Shown here: positions 50,301 through 56,910 of the stretch, one piece after another
Layout of the letters: every line of letters starts with the position of its first letter
How positions within the stretch are numbered: position 1 is the first letter of the stretch
Source: CAVPHV01 sp963704825
Lineage (GTDB): Bacteria > Actinomycetota > Acidimicrobiia > Spongiisociales > UBA5794
DNA: 64,000 bases
Direction of reading: 5' to 3'
Assembly (NCBI GenBank): GCA_963704825.1
Contig: CAVPHV010000010.1
Location: 1-64,000, forward strand
The notes under the pieces: model-generated
What the model was told of the DNA's origin: nothing
The model's database searches: none
What the model saw: only the letters and a program-made list of their open reading frames with translations
Translations under genes and position numbers: made by a program

Positions 50301-50556
50301 TGATCACATCGGCGCCGGCAGTGCCGTTGGCCTCTTGGAGCGCGGCGCGCAGGGTGCAGTTGCCGCCACCGTCGTCGCAGGTGCCGTCGGTCAGATCACC
50401 GGAACCGGCAACGTCGGCCGTGCTGTCAACAGCAAACGTGACCGCGCGCGCAGGACTGGCCGGGACGATGACAAGGAGGGTGAGCAGAAGGAAGAGAGCC
50501 ACGGACAAAACGATGGGACGCGCCCGCAGGTGCGTCCCCCCTACTGCATGTTGCAT
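41335..50556 (-). CDS. giant secreted PKD/Calx-beta/FG-GAP repeat protein
   Basis: 3073 residues, fully open. ATG preceded by GAGAAGGA; signal peptide (VLSVALFLLLTLLVIVPASP). Order: CSLREA-type region (DDGGGNCTLRAALQEAN) and parallel beta-helix (~40-330); Calx-beta-like modules and three ~105-residue repeats of the SYQIVLDSEPTANVTVTFND type (~340-900); a cadherin-like VAEGDILDV module. Ten ~88-residue PKD-like repeats then run from ~1000 to ~1890 (PEGTQIDLTSTVSDPGDDVI), followed by more divergent PKD domains with VxWGDG cores (~1895-2580). Seven FG-GAP repeats close the protein (DFNGDGFADLAVGVPGED), enough for a seven-bladed propeller. No LPXTG, membrane anchor or RTX tail is seen. Probably a cell-surface or matrix adhesin; ligand unknown. 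Confidence 0.9.
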   Translation of the reverse strand: MQHAVGGTHLRARPIVLSVALFLLLTLLVIVPASPARAVTFAVDSTADVAGSGDLTDGTCDDGGGNCTLRAALQEANGTAGADVITLTAATYTLTGAAAEDAAATGDLDVTSNVTINGAPGGTTIDADAIDRVFHVLSGGSLTLNDVTITGGSAATGAGIQVDAGGTLDLNTSTLTGNNATSHGGAIHAIGNVTVDLSTISGNTAGGDGGGFYSAGGTHTLTGATVADNDAAGIGGGVAQNAGTVTIGHTILSGNSAPGTGKQCSGTVGTSDYNVIAAIAGCTFTPAANDSTGMSAGLQALADNGGPTQTHALNGTSVALDVGGTCSATDQRDITRGASCDAGAFEAIQVEFNAATASRAEGDGTYTINASLDGINPYADTTVTVGQTGGTATLGTDYTLTNTILNFPAGTTGPQGATVTITDDDFGEGNETAIFGLSGPTGAVLGGTDTHTLTITDNEAVGITLTPTSLTVEEDGSDSYQIVLDSEPTANVTVTFNDGTEAEADLPSVTFTSVNWATPRSVLVSVPDNLVADGIRADAITHTVTSTDLDYDGLDPTLPVTINDDDAEAIFVAETGGNTAVSEASPEVTDSYSVVLGSAPVGTVVITPSFDASQVLVTPASRSFTSADYDTPKPFTVTVVDDDIDEPSPHVSTITHSVTAGSDPAYTAITPDPVAVDITDDDVPGMTLTPVSLTVAENAFNSYQIVLDSEPTADVTVTFNDGTEAEAGFGSVMFDSGNWNIARNVVVSVPDNAVADGPRLDAITHTVTSSDGDYDGLDPTVPVNITDDEGPAQVEILDVAQVETDGTTTFVFDVTVSPVSTNPITVTYSTGAAGVDPADPSEYESITNATLLIPALAAADTIEVEVYGDDDDEDAERFRVNASIVGGELVQSFALGTINDDDDTPVADNDTYNVAEGDILDVGVPDSVLNGDTDGDSGTLTAILQAAPTDHVGFFTLNPNGSFTYENDGDDGPDTFTYRASDGSNLSPLATVTINVANVAPTVSINEDPGTGPEGTLIALTSTVSDPGNDVITRSWSVTKNGGAFDSGTGPGFSFTPDDQGTYVVTVVADDGDGGSGTDSITINVANVAPTVSINEDPGTGPEGTLIALTSTVSDPGNDVITRSWSVTKNGGAFATGAGPGFSFTPDDNGTYVVTVTANDGEGGTDSDSVTINVTNVAPTVTINQDPGTGTEGTPIALTSTVTDPGTGDTFTRSWSVTKNGGAFDTGTGFSYTLTPDDDGTYVVTVTATDDDGGSDSDSITVNVSNADPTVTINENPGSGPEGTQIDLTSTVSDPGDDVITRSWSVTKNGGAFDTGTGPSFSFTPDDDGTYVVTVTANDGEGGSDSDSVTITGTNVDPTVSINENPGNVPEGTLVALTSTVTDPGDDVIARSWTVTKGGVPFANGNGPSFSFTPDDDATFVVTVVATDGDGGTGSDNITITGTNVDPTVTIVQDPGTGPEGTQIDLTSTVSDPGDDVITRSWSVTKNGGAFDSGNGPAFSFTPDDNGTYVVTVTANDGDGGSGVDSVTINVTNVDPTVSIVGAPGSSPEGTQIDLTSTVSDPGDDVITRSWSVTKNGGAFDSGNGPAFSFTPDDNGTYVVTLVATDGDGGSDTDTATINVTNVNPSVSIVGAPASSPEGTQIDLTSTVSDPGDDVITRSWSVTKNGGAFDSGNGPAFSFTPDDNGTYVVTVVASDGEGGSDTDSATINATNLNPSVTIVGAPASSPEGTQIDLTSTVSDPGAADVIARAWSVTKDGAPFDSGNGAAYSFTPDDNATYVVTLVATDDDGGSDTDTATVNVTNVGPTVSIDGPDPLSSPEGTEVSLTATVNDPGNDALTLTWSVTKNGAPFDAGTGTTFSFTPNDDATYVVTLDADDGEGGTDSDSMTVNATNVSPVVPPPAGDSIDEGGSFALNAPFTDAGQAETHTAVVNWGDGTTEDCSVSPNCDLTQTNGLSGTVTGTHVYDDDGPWTVTVTVSDGIGSDPGAATVNVANVAPAVDTPLPDSILEGGTYTFGGAFTDPGAGDTWSAEVNYGDGTAWQPLTLSGMTFALDHVYVDDGVFTVEVCVADDDQGPSPHLDGTCESAAVETLNAAPVVTARNDADVDEGVTVVLGGATPTSFTDAGVLDTHVATVDWGEGAGPVPATVNPDDTVSGGHQYNVPGFYTVTVRVTDETDPLSFDSDTFTVNVRNLDFEVNVSGPTSRNEGGNLSISGDFTDSDGTGTYDLVVDWGDGSPPETITYAPAGAGAGTFGAGPHTYADDSDCVSAPGSCTLTVTVDDTDDVQDDATNGYTVTVINKVPTTAIDGPTTSPEGTGFKLFGNPADVFADTLTYEWTVTKDTGDGPAVFKTGTFKNIYFQPDDGCATCVYEATYVVTDDDGGSTTEVWAVDVTNVAPDAQMLDEFGNTLPPVYAGGKEGATVSLQAVFTDPGAADTHTITWEAKLLDQVIDTGNEPTFDFVAPDNGAYFVVLTVTDDDGGTDTPGSPLITVTNAPPKITKLVTDPTPSVGNPVALNVFFTDPGIGDEHTVTVDWGDGSPVDTEADVTSPAALSHTFAAGAHRAKICVADDDGAKRCKKIWYNAGAAPAAAGADFNGDGIEDMAVGVPGENSGAGAVNVFYGSSSGPSVTDDRFYRQGTGGILGTSESGDEFGATLAYGDFNDDGYDDLAIGAPGEKLGGKNNAGSVNVLYGSASGLTANGDQLWTQDSNSVADSSQAGDRFGDSLAVGDFNGDGFADLAVGVPGEDVGGTSNAGRVQVLFGGPSKLVAGFSQSWHQSVKGTLDNKQGGDRYGAALVGGDFDRDGFWDLAIGVPGQKVAGKKKAGAVAVLPGSVLGLTAEGDQIWNQNKPGINDSAESGDQYGSALAAGDFNDDANTDLAVGIPLEGVSGLSDAGAVSVIYGTGAGLSSAGDQFWHEDSADIFGVAEANDQFGFALAVGDAGNDGNDDLLVGIPNQAIGGDAEAGVVALIRGGGSGLTAVGNQRWHEDRSGTPGKAQPGDHFGAAVAFGDVTGDGRDDLMAGIPGQSFTPADVGAVMMVKGHGTGGFTSSGSKWYHQNLTGVAGDGAQANDRFGAAL
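44890..47580 (-). repeat. array of ten 264-bp coding repeats (PKD-like)
   Basis: Tandem units of about 88 codons within the giant protein gene. Central copies (about 45495-46160) are almost identical at DNA level, with the same >60-base stretches recurring 264 bases apart; outer copies are more divergent. This suggests homogenisation from the centre. Confidence 0.88.
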
Positions 50557-50703
50557 TGAGTGATCCTTCTCACGCGCGTTGCTTCGCCGCCTACCTCACG
50601 CCCAACCGGCGACCATTGTCAATCGGCAGTGAACAAGCCCAACTTGAGGTTTGTACCAGACCAAACCAGGTCATGGTAGAGCCGAGAGACCTTTGCCAAC
50701 GCA

Positions 50704-50738
50704 ACGATCCTGGGGCCCGCTCGGGCACCCAGGATCGT
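50704..50738 (-). terminator. hairpin terminator after acs
   Basis: An 11-bp stem (ACGATCCTGGG / CCCAGGATCGT) encloses an inner GCCCG/CGGGC stem, giving about 16 pairs with a one-base bulge. It lies 28 bases past the acs stop and upstream of the giant-protein promoter region, in a 210-base gap with no other feature. Confidence 0.75.
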
Positions 50739-50766
50739 ATGGCTGGGGAGGTGGTACCGGCTGGCG

Positions 50767-52719
50767 TCAGTCGGCGGCCTTGGAGTCCGCCTGTGCCGCG
50801 ATTTCGGCGACCACGTCTGCGTTGGCCAGCGTCGTCACGTCGCCGAGCTGCCGTTGCTCGGAGATGTCCTTCAGCAGGCGACGCATGATCTTGCCAGAAC
50901 GAGTCTTGGGCAGGTCATCGGTGAACACGATGCTCGCCGGGCGAGCGATCGGTCCAATCGTCGTGCTGACGTGGTTGCGCAGTTCCTGCAACAACTCCTC
51001 GGTACCCTCGACCCCGCCGCGCAAGGTAACGAAGGCTGCGATCGCCTGGCCGGACACCGGGTCGGCACGGCCGACCACGGCGGCTTCAGCGACTGCCGGA
51101 TGCGAAACCAGCGCCGACTCGACCTCCGTCGTCGAGATGTTGTGGCCCGCCACCAGCATGATGTCGTCGACCCGCCCCAGCAGCCAGTAGTAGCCCTCGT
51201 CGTCCCGCTTGACGCCGTCACCGGCGAAGTAGCGGCCCGGGAAGCGGCCCCAGTAGGTGTCGATGTAGCGCTTGTCGTCGCCGTAGATCGTCCGCAGCAT
51301 CGAGGGCCAGGGGCGATTGATGGCGAGATAGCCCCCGCCGCCAAGCGGCACCGAGTTGCCGTCATCGTCGACGACGTCCGGGTAGATGCCGGGGAACGGC
51401 CGCGTCGCAGAACCGGGTTTGGTGGTCACCGCACCGGGCAGCGGCGTGATCATGATCGCCCCGGTCTCGGTCTGCCACCAAGTGTCGACGATCGGGCAGT
51501 TGTCGCCGCCGATGTGCTCGTTGTACCACATCCATGCCTCGGGGTTGATCGGCTCACCAACCGTGCCGAGCAGCCGCAGCGAGCTGAGGTCATGCATGGC
51601 GGGATACTGATCGCCCCACTTCATGAAGGCCCGAATTGCGGTCGGTGCCGTGTAGAAGATCGTGACCTTGTAGTCCTCGATGATCTTCCAGAGCCGGTCG
51701 TTGTCCGGGAAGTTCGGGGCGCCCTCGTACATGATGCCGGTGACGCCGTTGGCCAGCGGCCCGTACACGATGTAGGAGTGGCCGGTGACCCAGCCGATGT
51801 CGGCTCCGCACCAGTAGATGTCATCGTCTTTGATATCGAAGACGTAGTTGTGCGTCGTCATCACGCTGGTCAGATAACCGCCCTGGGTGTGGACGATGCC
51901 CTTCGGCTTTCCGGTGGTCCCCGAGGTGTACAGGATGTACAACAGGTCCTCGGCGTTCATCGGCTCAGCGGGGCACTCGACCGGCTGATCGGCCATGACA
52001 TCGTGGTACCAGTGGTCCTTGTCACTCCATTCGATGTCGTTGTTGGTCCGTTTGACCACAACGGTCGCCTGGATCGACGGGCATCGTGCCACTGCGATGT
52101 CGGCGTTCTCTTTGAGCGAGAACACCTTGCCGCGCCGCCAGGACCCGTCGGAGGTGACGAGCACCTTGGCCTCGGCGTCCTGGATCCGGTCGGACAGCGA
52201 ATCGGAAGAGAAGCCCCCGAACACAACGGAGTGGATGGCACCGATACGGGCACAGGCCAGCATCGTCACCGGAAGCTCCGGCACCATGCCGAGGTACACG
52301 GCAACCCGGTCGCCCTTTTCGACGCCGAGCGACTTCAACGCGTTGGCAAACTTGCCGACCTCTTCGTACAACTCGCGATAGGTGATGTCGCGGGTATCAC
52401 CCGGCTCACCAATCCAGTGGTAGGCAACCTTGTCGCCGATGGTATCGAGGTGGCGGTCGAGACAGTTGTACGCGAGGTTGAGTTCGCCGTCCTTGAACCA
52501 CTTGAAGAACGGCGGGTTGGAATCGTCGAGGACCTCGGTCGGCTCCTTGAACCACGTGACACGGTTGAGCGCCTGCTCCTGCCAGAAGCCGAGCCAGTCG
52601 GCATCGGCCTTCTCGTAGATCTCGGCGGTGGCATTGGCCTGAGCCACGAACTCAGGCGACGGCGGGAAAAGTCTTTCTTCTTTGAGCAGGTTCTCGAGAG
52701 CCTGACTGGAATCGGACAC
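50767..52719 (-). CDS. acs: acetyl-CoA synthetase (AMP-forming)
   Basis: 650 residues. GTG start seven bases after GGAGG; an ATG 12 codons upstream has no such site. ANL-superfamily motifs: phosphate loop YTSGTTGKPKGIVHT, WWQTETGAIMITPLPGA, YWLLGRVDDIMLVAGHNIST, and the C-terminal PKTRSGKIMRRLL. The lysine of that last motif is acetylated in regulated members. It activates acetate to acetyl-CoA via acetyl-AMP. It fits the gluconeogenic genes nearby (pckA, aldolase). The alpha/beta hydrolase gene starts upstream on the same strand, 73 bases away. Confidence 0.95.
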   Translation of the reverse strand: MSDSSQALENLLKEERLFPPSPEFVAQANATAEIYEKADADWLGFWQEQALNRVTWFKEPTEVLDDSNPPFFKWFKDGELNLAYNCLDRHLDTIGDKVAYHWIGEPGDTRDITYRELYEEVGKFANALKSLGVEKGDRVAVYLGMVPELPVTMLACARIGAIHSVVFGGFSSDSLSDRIQDAEAKVLVTSDGSWRRGKVFSLKENADIAVARCPSIQATVVVKRTNNDIEWSDKDHWYHDVMADQPVECPAEPMNAEDLLYILYTSGTTGKPKGIVHTQGGYLTSVMTTHNYVFDIKDDDIYWCGADIGWVTGHSYIVYGPLANGVTGIMYEGAPNFPDNDRLWKIIEDYKVTIFYTAPTAIRAFMKWGDQYPAMHDLSSLRLLGTVGEPINPEAWMWYNEHIGGDNCPIVDTWWQTETGAIMITPLPGAVTTKPGSATRPFPGIYPDVVDDDGNSVPLGGGGYLAINRPWPSMLRTIYGDDKRYIDTYWGRFPGRYFAGDGVKRDDEGYYWLLGRVDDIMLVAGHNISTTEVESALVSHPAVAEAAVVGRADPVSGQAIAAFVTLRGGVEGTEELLQELRNHVSTTIGPIARPASIVFTDDLPKTRSGKIMRRLLKDISEQRQLGDVTTLANADVVAEIAAQADSKAAD

Positions 52720-52792
52720 GGCAGTACCTCCATAGGGGATAGTCCGGTTTCGCATCGTACGTGGCCCAAAGCTGGCGGACAGGGGCCTTAGG

Positions 52793-53560
52793 TCACACGC
52801 CGACCGGGGCCAGATGACCGAAGATGGCGTCGAAGATCACGCCGCGCTCCTCATCGATGATGGCGTTGTGGCGGCTGTGGTCGAGCCAGAGGAGACGCTT
52901 GTCGGTTGCGGCGATGCCGTCGTAGATGATCTGGGCGCTCTCCGGCTCGACCGTTTCGTCGATGCGCGACTGCACGACCAGCGTCGGACACTCGACCCGA
53001 TCGAGTGAGCGGCGAGCGGCGCGAACCAGATCAAAGAGGTCTCCGAGCTTGCCAATCGGGGTGTCGGCGTACTGGTGGTAGTAGGCGGCACCGGCACCGG
53101 CCGGCGCCGGCAGCGGCTGCTGGCGGACGATGCGCTTGCTGCCGCGAGCCACCCGGGCGATCCGGGCGCGCTTTGACTGGATCTTCATCGGGGCGTTGAT
53201 GGTGGTCAGCGTGGTGGCGTTGAAGGTCGGTGCCAGCAGGATCGAGATGACGCCCCCCATTGAGAGGCCGACGAGGTGCAGCCGCTTGCCGAGCCGGGTG
53301 AGTTCGTCTGCCGCCTCGGCGGCAACGCGGAGCCAATCGCGCCACCCGGTGGCGAGCATGTCCTCGACCCGAGTGCCGTGGCCCGGGTACAGCGGGGCCG
53401 AGACGGAGTAGCCGGCGACGATCAGCTCATCGGCCATCAGCCGGAAGTGCGCAGGACTCCCCGTCCACCCGTGCAATAGCAGCACCCCCTCCGGTCCGTC
53501 TGCAACGTGCCGGAAGGGGCGTGCGCTCTCATCGAGGAACTCGCCGGATTGGTCGGTCAC
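52793..53560 (-). CDS. alpha/beta hydrolase, carboxylesterase/monoacylglycerol lipase-like
   Basis: 255 residues, GTG start. Oxyanion/HG region VLLLHGWTGSPAHF, nucleophile elbow GLSMGG (S100), acid SRIDETVEP and histidine LDHSRHNAI make a complete triad. The short cap and LYPGHGTRVEDM stretch are like the Est30/thermostable carboxylesterase group, which acts on short acyl esters or monoglycerides. No export signal. It lies between acs and a small membrane-protein gene, all on the minus strand. Confidence 0.85.
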   Translation of the reverse strand: MTDQSGEFLDESARPFRHVADGPEGVLLLHGWTGSPAHFRLMADELIVAGYSVSAPLYPGHGTRVEDMLATGWRDWLRVAAEAADELTRLGKRLHLVGLSMGGVISILLAPTFNATTLTTINAPMKIQSKRARIARVARGSKRIVRQQPLPAPAGAGAAYYHQYADTPIGKLGDLFDLVRAARRSLDRVECPTLVVQSRIDETVEPESAQIIYDGIAATDKRLLWLDHSRHNAIIDEERGVIFDAIFGHLAPVGV

Positions 53561-53578
53561 CCGCCGAATCTACCGCCG

Positions 53579-54082
53579 CTAGGCGGCCTTTGCGTTGGCC
53601 TGGTTGGCGGTGATCGCCACGATCCCAGAGAAGATCACAACCACGGTGCCGATGACGAGGATCAGGAACCCCGCCGTCGTGTTGACGCTGAATGCCTCGG
53701 GTATCAATCCGCCCTCAAATGCCTGGCCGAATGCCGCCTGAAGGTTGTCGGCCTTGTCGGCGGCGTCCATCCACTTGATGATGGCGTACACCATCAGGGC
53801 AAACCCGATCACCGACACGACACTGGCCGACATGGTGTCCATCGGCGCGTTGAGCGGCGGCCGCAACGCCAGCACCACGACCACGATGATCAAGACGACC
53901 AACAGTATCTGAGCCCAGGTGTCGAGCCCGCCCCAGATCGTCGGTATCCCGTCGGGGAACGCCTCGTTTGCCTGGCTGAGCTGTGGGAGAAGTTCCTCTC
54001 CCGACGTGCTCAACGATTTCACGGCCAACCCGATGATGCCAATGATGACACCAGCAAGCGCCAACAGCCGACTGAAAGCCAT
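53579..54082 (-). CDS. small membrane protein of unknown function, four predicted helices
   Basis: 167 residues; ATG close after AGGGTGAGG. Hydrophobic helices at ~5-22 (LLALAGVIIGIIGLAV), ~58-73 (ILLVVLIIVVVVLALR), ~88-104 (VVSVIGFALMVYAIIKW) and ~136-160 (FLILVIGTVVVIFSGIVAI). A short acidic loop (TSGEELLPQLSQANEAFPDG) follows helix 1. No recognised family. It ends 18 bases before the hydrolase and may be co-transcribed with it. Confidence 0.72.
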   Translation of the reverse strand: MAFSRLLALAGVIIGIIGLAVKSLSTSGEELLPQLSQANEAFPDGIPTIWGGLDTWAQILLVVLIIVVVVLALRPPLNAPMDTMSASVVSVIGFALMVYAIIKWMDAADKADNLQAAFGQAFEGGLIPEAFSVNTTAGFLILVIGTVVVIFSGIVAITANQANAKAA

Positions 54083-54205
54083 GCCTCACCCTTCCTCTCG
54101 ATCCTCCCACCATGGAGAGTAGGAAAGGCAACTCTGTCCCAGCAACCGAAACTGTTCGAGAAACCGATCATGTAGCGACGCCGGCGGCACCACTGTGGGG
54201 GCGTC

Positions 54206-55381
54206 ATGCGAACCGCACTGGTCATACTCGCCCTCGCCCTCCTTGCCGGCGCCTGTAGCGGCAACGAGGCGGACCCGCCCGGCCCGGGCAGCCTGGTGAT
54301 CATCGACGAGGCCGGCAACATCGCCACCGTCAACCCTGAGGATGGAGACACCACCGCTATCACCGACGACGGCGGCGGTCGGGTCACGTACTTCCAACCT
54401 ACGTGGTCACCTGATGGCTCCCACCTCGGGGTGACCCGCTCGGGGGCAGACGGGTTCTCGATCGAGATCATCGACGTGGCGACGGGAGAGCAGACCAGCA
54501 CCGCAACGGCATCAAATGCCTTCTACTCGTACTGGTCGCCGGACGGGTCTCAGTTGGCGTACCTATCGTCGGCGACCCCGGCGGACTTGGGTCTCGACGT
54601 CATCGCTCTCGACAACGCCGAGACGCCAAACCGCCTCGGGCTGGGGCAACCGCTCTACTTCTCATGGAGCCCGGACTCGTCGCAGGTCGCCGCCCATCTC
54701 GGAACCGACCGGCTCGAGATTCTTGGAGATGAGACGGACGCACCCGAGCTTCCGGCACCCGGTGAGTTTCTCTCACCCCAATGGACCGAGCGAGGCATCC
54801 TTCACGTCGGCATCAGCGCCGGCCGCCAGCAACTGATGTTTACCGAACCGAGCGGCGACACCGCGTCGATCGCTTCGCTCTCGGGAGGTGCCGTGTTCAC
54901 CGCCACCGCTGATGGGGAGCGCATCGCCATCTTGCCCACCGGTGGCGACGATATCGGCTCAACCGTCGCCGCACTCCAAGCGCCGCTCCTGCCGGCCGGA
55001 CGTCTCCTGATCGTCGACGCCGAGGACGGCGAGTCGGTGGAGGTGGAAACCGAATTGGCCGTCACCTTCCTTTGGGACCCGACGGGAACCCGGCTGCTGA
55101 TTCTCGAGTTCAGCGAGAACGGGACCTTCCGATGGAAGGTGTGGGAGGACGGCGAGACCACGGTCTTCCCCGACTTCGTACCCGAACCCGGCCTGCTGCG
55201 TGACCTGGTGCCGTTCTTCGATCAGTACGCCCAGAGCATGACGCTGTGGTCGCCGGACGGATCTGCCTTCGCCTTCCCCGGCGCCTTCGATGGCGTGGAA
55301 GGCATCTGGATCCAAGAGATCACGGCTGCCGATCCGCGTCGCATCGCCGGGGGCTCCTGGGTGGCGTGGTCGAACGGATAG
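54206..55381 (+). CDS. lipoprotein with WD40/TolB-like beta-propeller
   Basis: 391 residues. The N-terminus is a type II signal (LALALLAGACSG) with the lipobox LAGAC, so it should be lipid-anchored outside the membrane. The rest repeats TolB/PD40-type blades, with SPDGS-like turns at WSPDGSHLGV, WSPDGSQLAYL, WSPDSSQVAAHL and WSPDGSAFAFPG. Such propellers usually bind peptides or partners; no enzyme motif is seen. It is followed after 50 bases by the squalene-cyclase-like gene on the same strand. Confidence 0.8.
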   Translation: MRTALVILALALLAGACSGNEADPPGPGSLVIIDEAGNIATVNPEDGDTTAITDDGGGRVTYFQPTWSPDGSHLGVTRSGADGFSIEIIDVATGEQTSTATASNAFYSYWSPDGSQLAYLSSATPADLGLDVIALDNAETPNRLGLGQPLYFSWSPDSSQVAAHLGTDRLEILGDETDAPELPAPGEFLSPQWTERGILHVGISAGRQQLMFTEPSGDTASIASLSGGAVFTATADGERIAILPTGGDDIGSTVAALQAPLLPAGRLLIVDAEDGESVEVETELAVTFLWDPTGTRLLILEFSENGTFRWKVWEDGETTVFPDFVPEPGLLRDLVPFFDQYAQSMTLWSPDGSAFAFPGAFDGVEGIWIQEITAADPRRIAGGSWVAWSNG

Positions 55382-55431
55382 CGGGCCAATGGTCCCTGGA
55401 AGGACGGGCGACCGGCGACGAACATGGCGGA

Positions 55432-56361
55432 ATGGACACGCCAATCATCGAATGGCTGCTGGCCGGTGATCCCGCCATCGGCTGGCAGGTGCAGCGCGAT
55501 CTCATTGATGGTGCCGCCGACTCGGTCGCCGCAGAACGTCGCATGGTGGCGACCGAGGGATGGGGTGCCCGATTCCTCGCGGAACAAGAGGCCGACGGCC
55601 GTTGGGGCGGCGGCCTCTACGGACCCAAGTGGATCTCAACCACCTACACCCTGCTGACACTGGAACGGCTCGGACTCGCCGATGCCAACCCGGCCGCCGC
55701 AGCGGGAACCCGGCTGCTGGTCGACGCCGGACTGGCCGACCACGGCGGCGTCACGTTCTGGCCGAGTCGCCCCGAGGGTGAAACGTGCGTCACCGGCATG
55801 GTGCTCAAGCTCGCCTCACGTTTCCTACCAGACGATCCCGCTCGGGACCGCATCGTCGACCACCTCGACGGCCGGCAACTCCCCGACGGCGGCTGGAACT
55901 GTCAGGACGTCAACGGTGCCACCCACAGTTCGCTGCACACCACCATCACCGTGCTCGAGGGCTTGGCCGCCGCCCGACGAGCCGGTTCAGGCGGATGTGA
56001 TGAGCTGATGGCGGGAGGCAACGAATTCCTGTTTGCCCACCACCTCTACCGATCGCACACCACCGGCGAGGTGATCAGCCCGGCGATGACGAGATTCTCG
56101 TTCCCGCCCCGCTGGTGGTTCGATGTGCTGCGCGGCCTCGACTACCTGCAGTCGGTCGATGCAGCATACGACGAGCGGCTCGAAGATCCGGTCGCCCTGA
56201 TGCGAAAGAAGCGCACCAAGGACGGCAGGTGGAAGCTGCAGAACCATCACAGTGGGCTGACCTACTTCGAGATGGAGCCGGTCGGCAAGCCCAGCCGCAT
56301 GAATACGCTGCGAGCGCTGCGGGTGGAACGATGGTGGGAGCGAGTGGCGCCGAACACCTGA
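55432..56361 (+). CDS. terpenoid-cyclase-fold (squalene cyclase/prenyltransferase-like) protein
   Basis: 309 residues from ATG 55432. Alpha/alpha-barrel repeats with QW-like turns: FLAEQEADGRWGGGLYGPKW, ARFLPDDP..DHLDGRQLPDGGWN and HHLYRSHTTGEVI. The DxDD motif of true squalene-hopene cyclases is absent, and the protein is about half their length, so it is not a classical cyclase. Related proteins are annotated as squalene cyclase-like or A-macroglobulin-complement-type domains. Function unknown. It precedes the tRNA cluster. Confidence 0.7.
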   Translation: MDTPIIEWLLAGDPAIGWQVQRDLIDGAADSVAAERRMVATEGWGARFLAEQEADGRWGGGLYGPKWISTTYTLLTLERLGLADANPAAAAGTRLLVDAGLADHGGVTFWPSRPEGETCVTGMVLKLASRFLPDDPARDRIVDHLDGRQLPDGGWNCQDVNGATHSSLHTTITVLEGLAAARRAGSGGCDELMAGGNEFLFAHHLYRSHTTGEVISPAMTRFSFPPRWWFDVLRGLDYLQSVDAAYDERLEDPVALMRKKRTKDGRWKLQNHHSGLTYFEMEPVGKPSRMNTLRALRVERWWERVAPNT

Positions 56362-56434
56362 GCAACGTGACGAAGTCGGGTGGAGAGGCAGGAGCCGCCG
56401 CGCCACCCGCCTCGCCGCAACGCCGCAAGCGTCG

Positions 56435-56440
56435 TATACT
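56435..56440 (+). promoter_or_regulatory. candidate -10 box of the tRNA cluster
   Basis: TATACT, 48 bases before tRNA-Glu, is a good sigma-70-type -10 match in otherwise GC-rich DNA. No clear -35 is seen at 17 bases. Confidence 0.35.
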
Positions 56441-56487
56441 CACCCGGCCCGATTCGATACCGCATTGGTTATGATCCGGGGCGCCCT

Positions 56488-56560
56488 GCCCCCATCGTCC
56501 AGCGGTCTAGGACTCCGCCCTTTCAAGGCGGCAACGGGGATTCGAATTCCCCTGGGGGCA
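56488..56560 (+). tRNA. tRNA-Glu (UUC anticodon)
   Basis: 73 bases; acceptor GCCCCCA pairs with TGGGGGC, discriminator A. Anticodon stem CCGCC/GGCGG around CTTTCAA gives anticodon TTC. T-arm GGGGATTCGAATTCCCC. No encoded CCA. Confidence 0.95.
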
Positions 56561-56564
56561 CATT

Positions 56565-56639
56565 GGGGGCGTGGTGAAGTCTGGAGTTCACGCCGGCCTG
56601 TCAAGCCGGAGGTCGCGGGTTCAAATCCCGTCGCTCCCG
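56565..56639 (+). tRNA. tRNA-Asp (GUC anticodon)
   Basis: 75 bases starting 4 bases after tRNA-Glu; acceptor GGGGGCG pairs with CGCTCCC (one G-U), discriminator G, and CCA is encoded (56640-56642). The loop CTGTCAA gives anticodon GTC. T-loop GGTTCAAAT. Confidence 0.94.
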
Positions 56640-56648
56640 CCAAACCCG

Positions 56649-56667
56649 CCCGGATCAAGAATCCGGG
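56649..56667 (+). terminator. hairpin after tRNA-Asp
   Basis: 7-bp stem CCCGGAT/ATCCGGG with a 5-base loop. A second hairpin (ACTCGCC/GGCGAGT, 56678-56695) follows and ends in TTCTGTT. They lie between tRNA-Asp and tRNA-Phe, so could be processing or partial termination sites. Confidence 0.45.
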
Positions 56668-56701
56668 TGGGCCATGGACTCGCCCTTTGGCGAGTTCTGT
56701 T

Positions 56702-56774
56702 GGTCAGGTAGCTCAGTTGGTAGAGCGCTGGTCTGAAAAACCAGAGGTCGTGGGATCGACTCCCACCCTGACCA
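56702..56774 (+). tRNA. tRNA-Phe (GAA anticodon), integration target
   Basis: 73 bases; acceptor GGTCAGG/CCTGACC, discriminator A, CCA encoded (56775-56777). The anticodon arm CTGGT CTGAAAA ACCAG gives GAA. The 3' part from 56730 is duplicated exactly at 63676-63721, which marks it as the attachment site of the element that follows. The intact gene is therefore a hybrid of host 5' part and element-supplied 3' part. Confidence 0.95.
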
Positions 56775-56775
56775 C
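56730..56775 (+). repeat. attachment site, tRNA-side copy (46 bp)
   Basis: Starts GGTCTGAAAAACCAG and ends ...CACCCTGACCAC; identical to 63676-63721 and in direct orientation. It covers the tRNA-Phe anticodon loop to the 3' end. The integrase gene begins just beyond and points back toward it. Confidence 0.92.
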
Positions 56776-56779
56776 CACC

Positions 56780-56806
56780 GAAGTCCCTTGTCCCGCAGGG
56801 GATTTC
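56780..56806 (+). terminator. hairpin terminator after tRNA-Phe (element-borne)
   Basis: An 8-bp stem GAAGTCCC / GGGATTTC (one G-U) followed by TCGTCGTTT. It lies just inside the element and would end the tRNA transcript after integration. Confidence 0.55.
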
Positions 56807-56848
56807 GTCGTTTCGGAGAACCCGGCGGCGCGACCCGAGGCGCGTCCA

Positions 56849-56866
56849 GGGCGCGCTGAGGGCGCG
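56849..56866. repeat. subterminal repeat, left end of element
   Basis: GGGCGCGCTGAGGGCGCG, 17 of 18 bases identical to 63530-63547 in the same orientation. The two lie 74 and 129 bases inward of the attachment cores, as integrase arm sites or other end-recognition sites might. Confidence 0.5.
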
Positions 56867-56910
56867 ATACTGGAGCTGGGACCGTTCCAATGAGCAGGCC
56901 GAAAGCGCGG

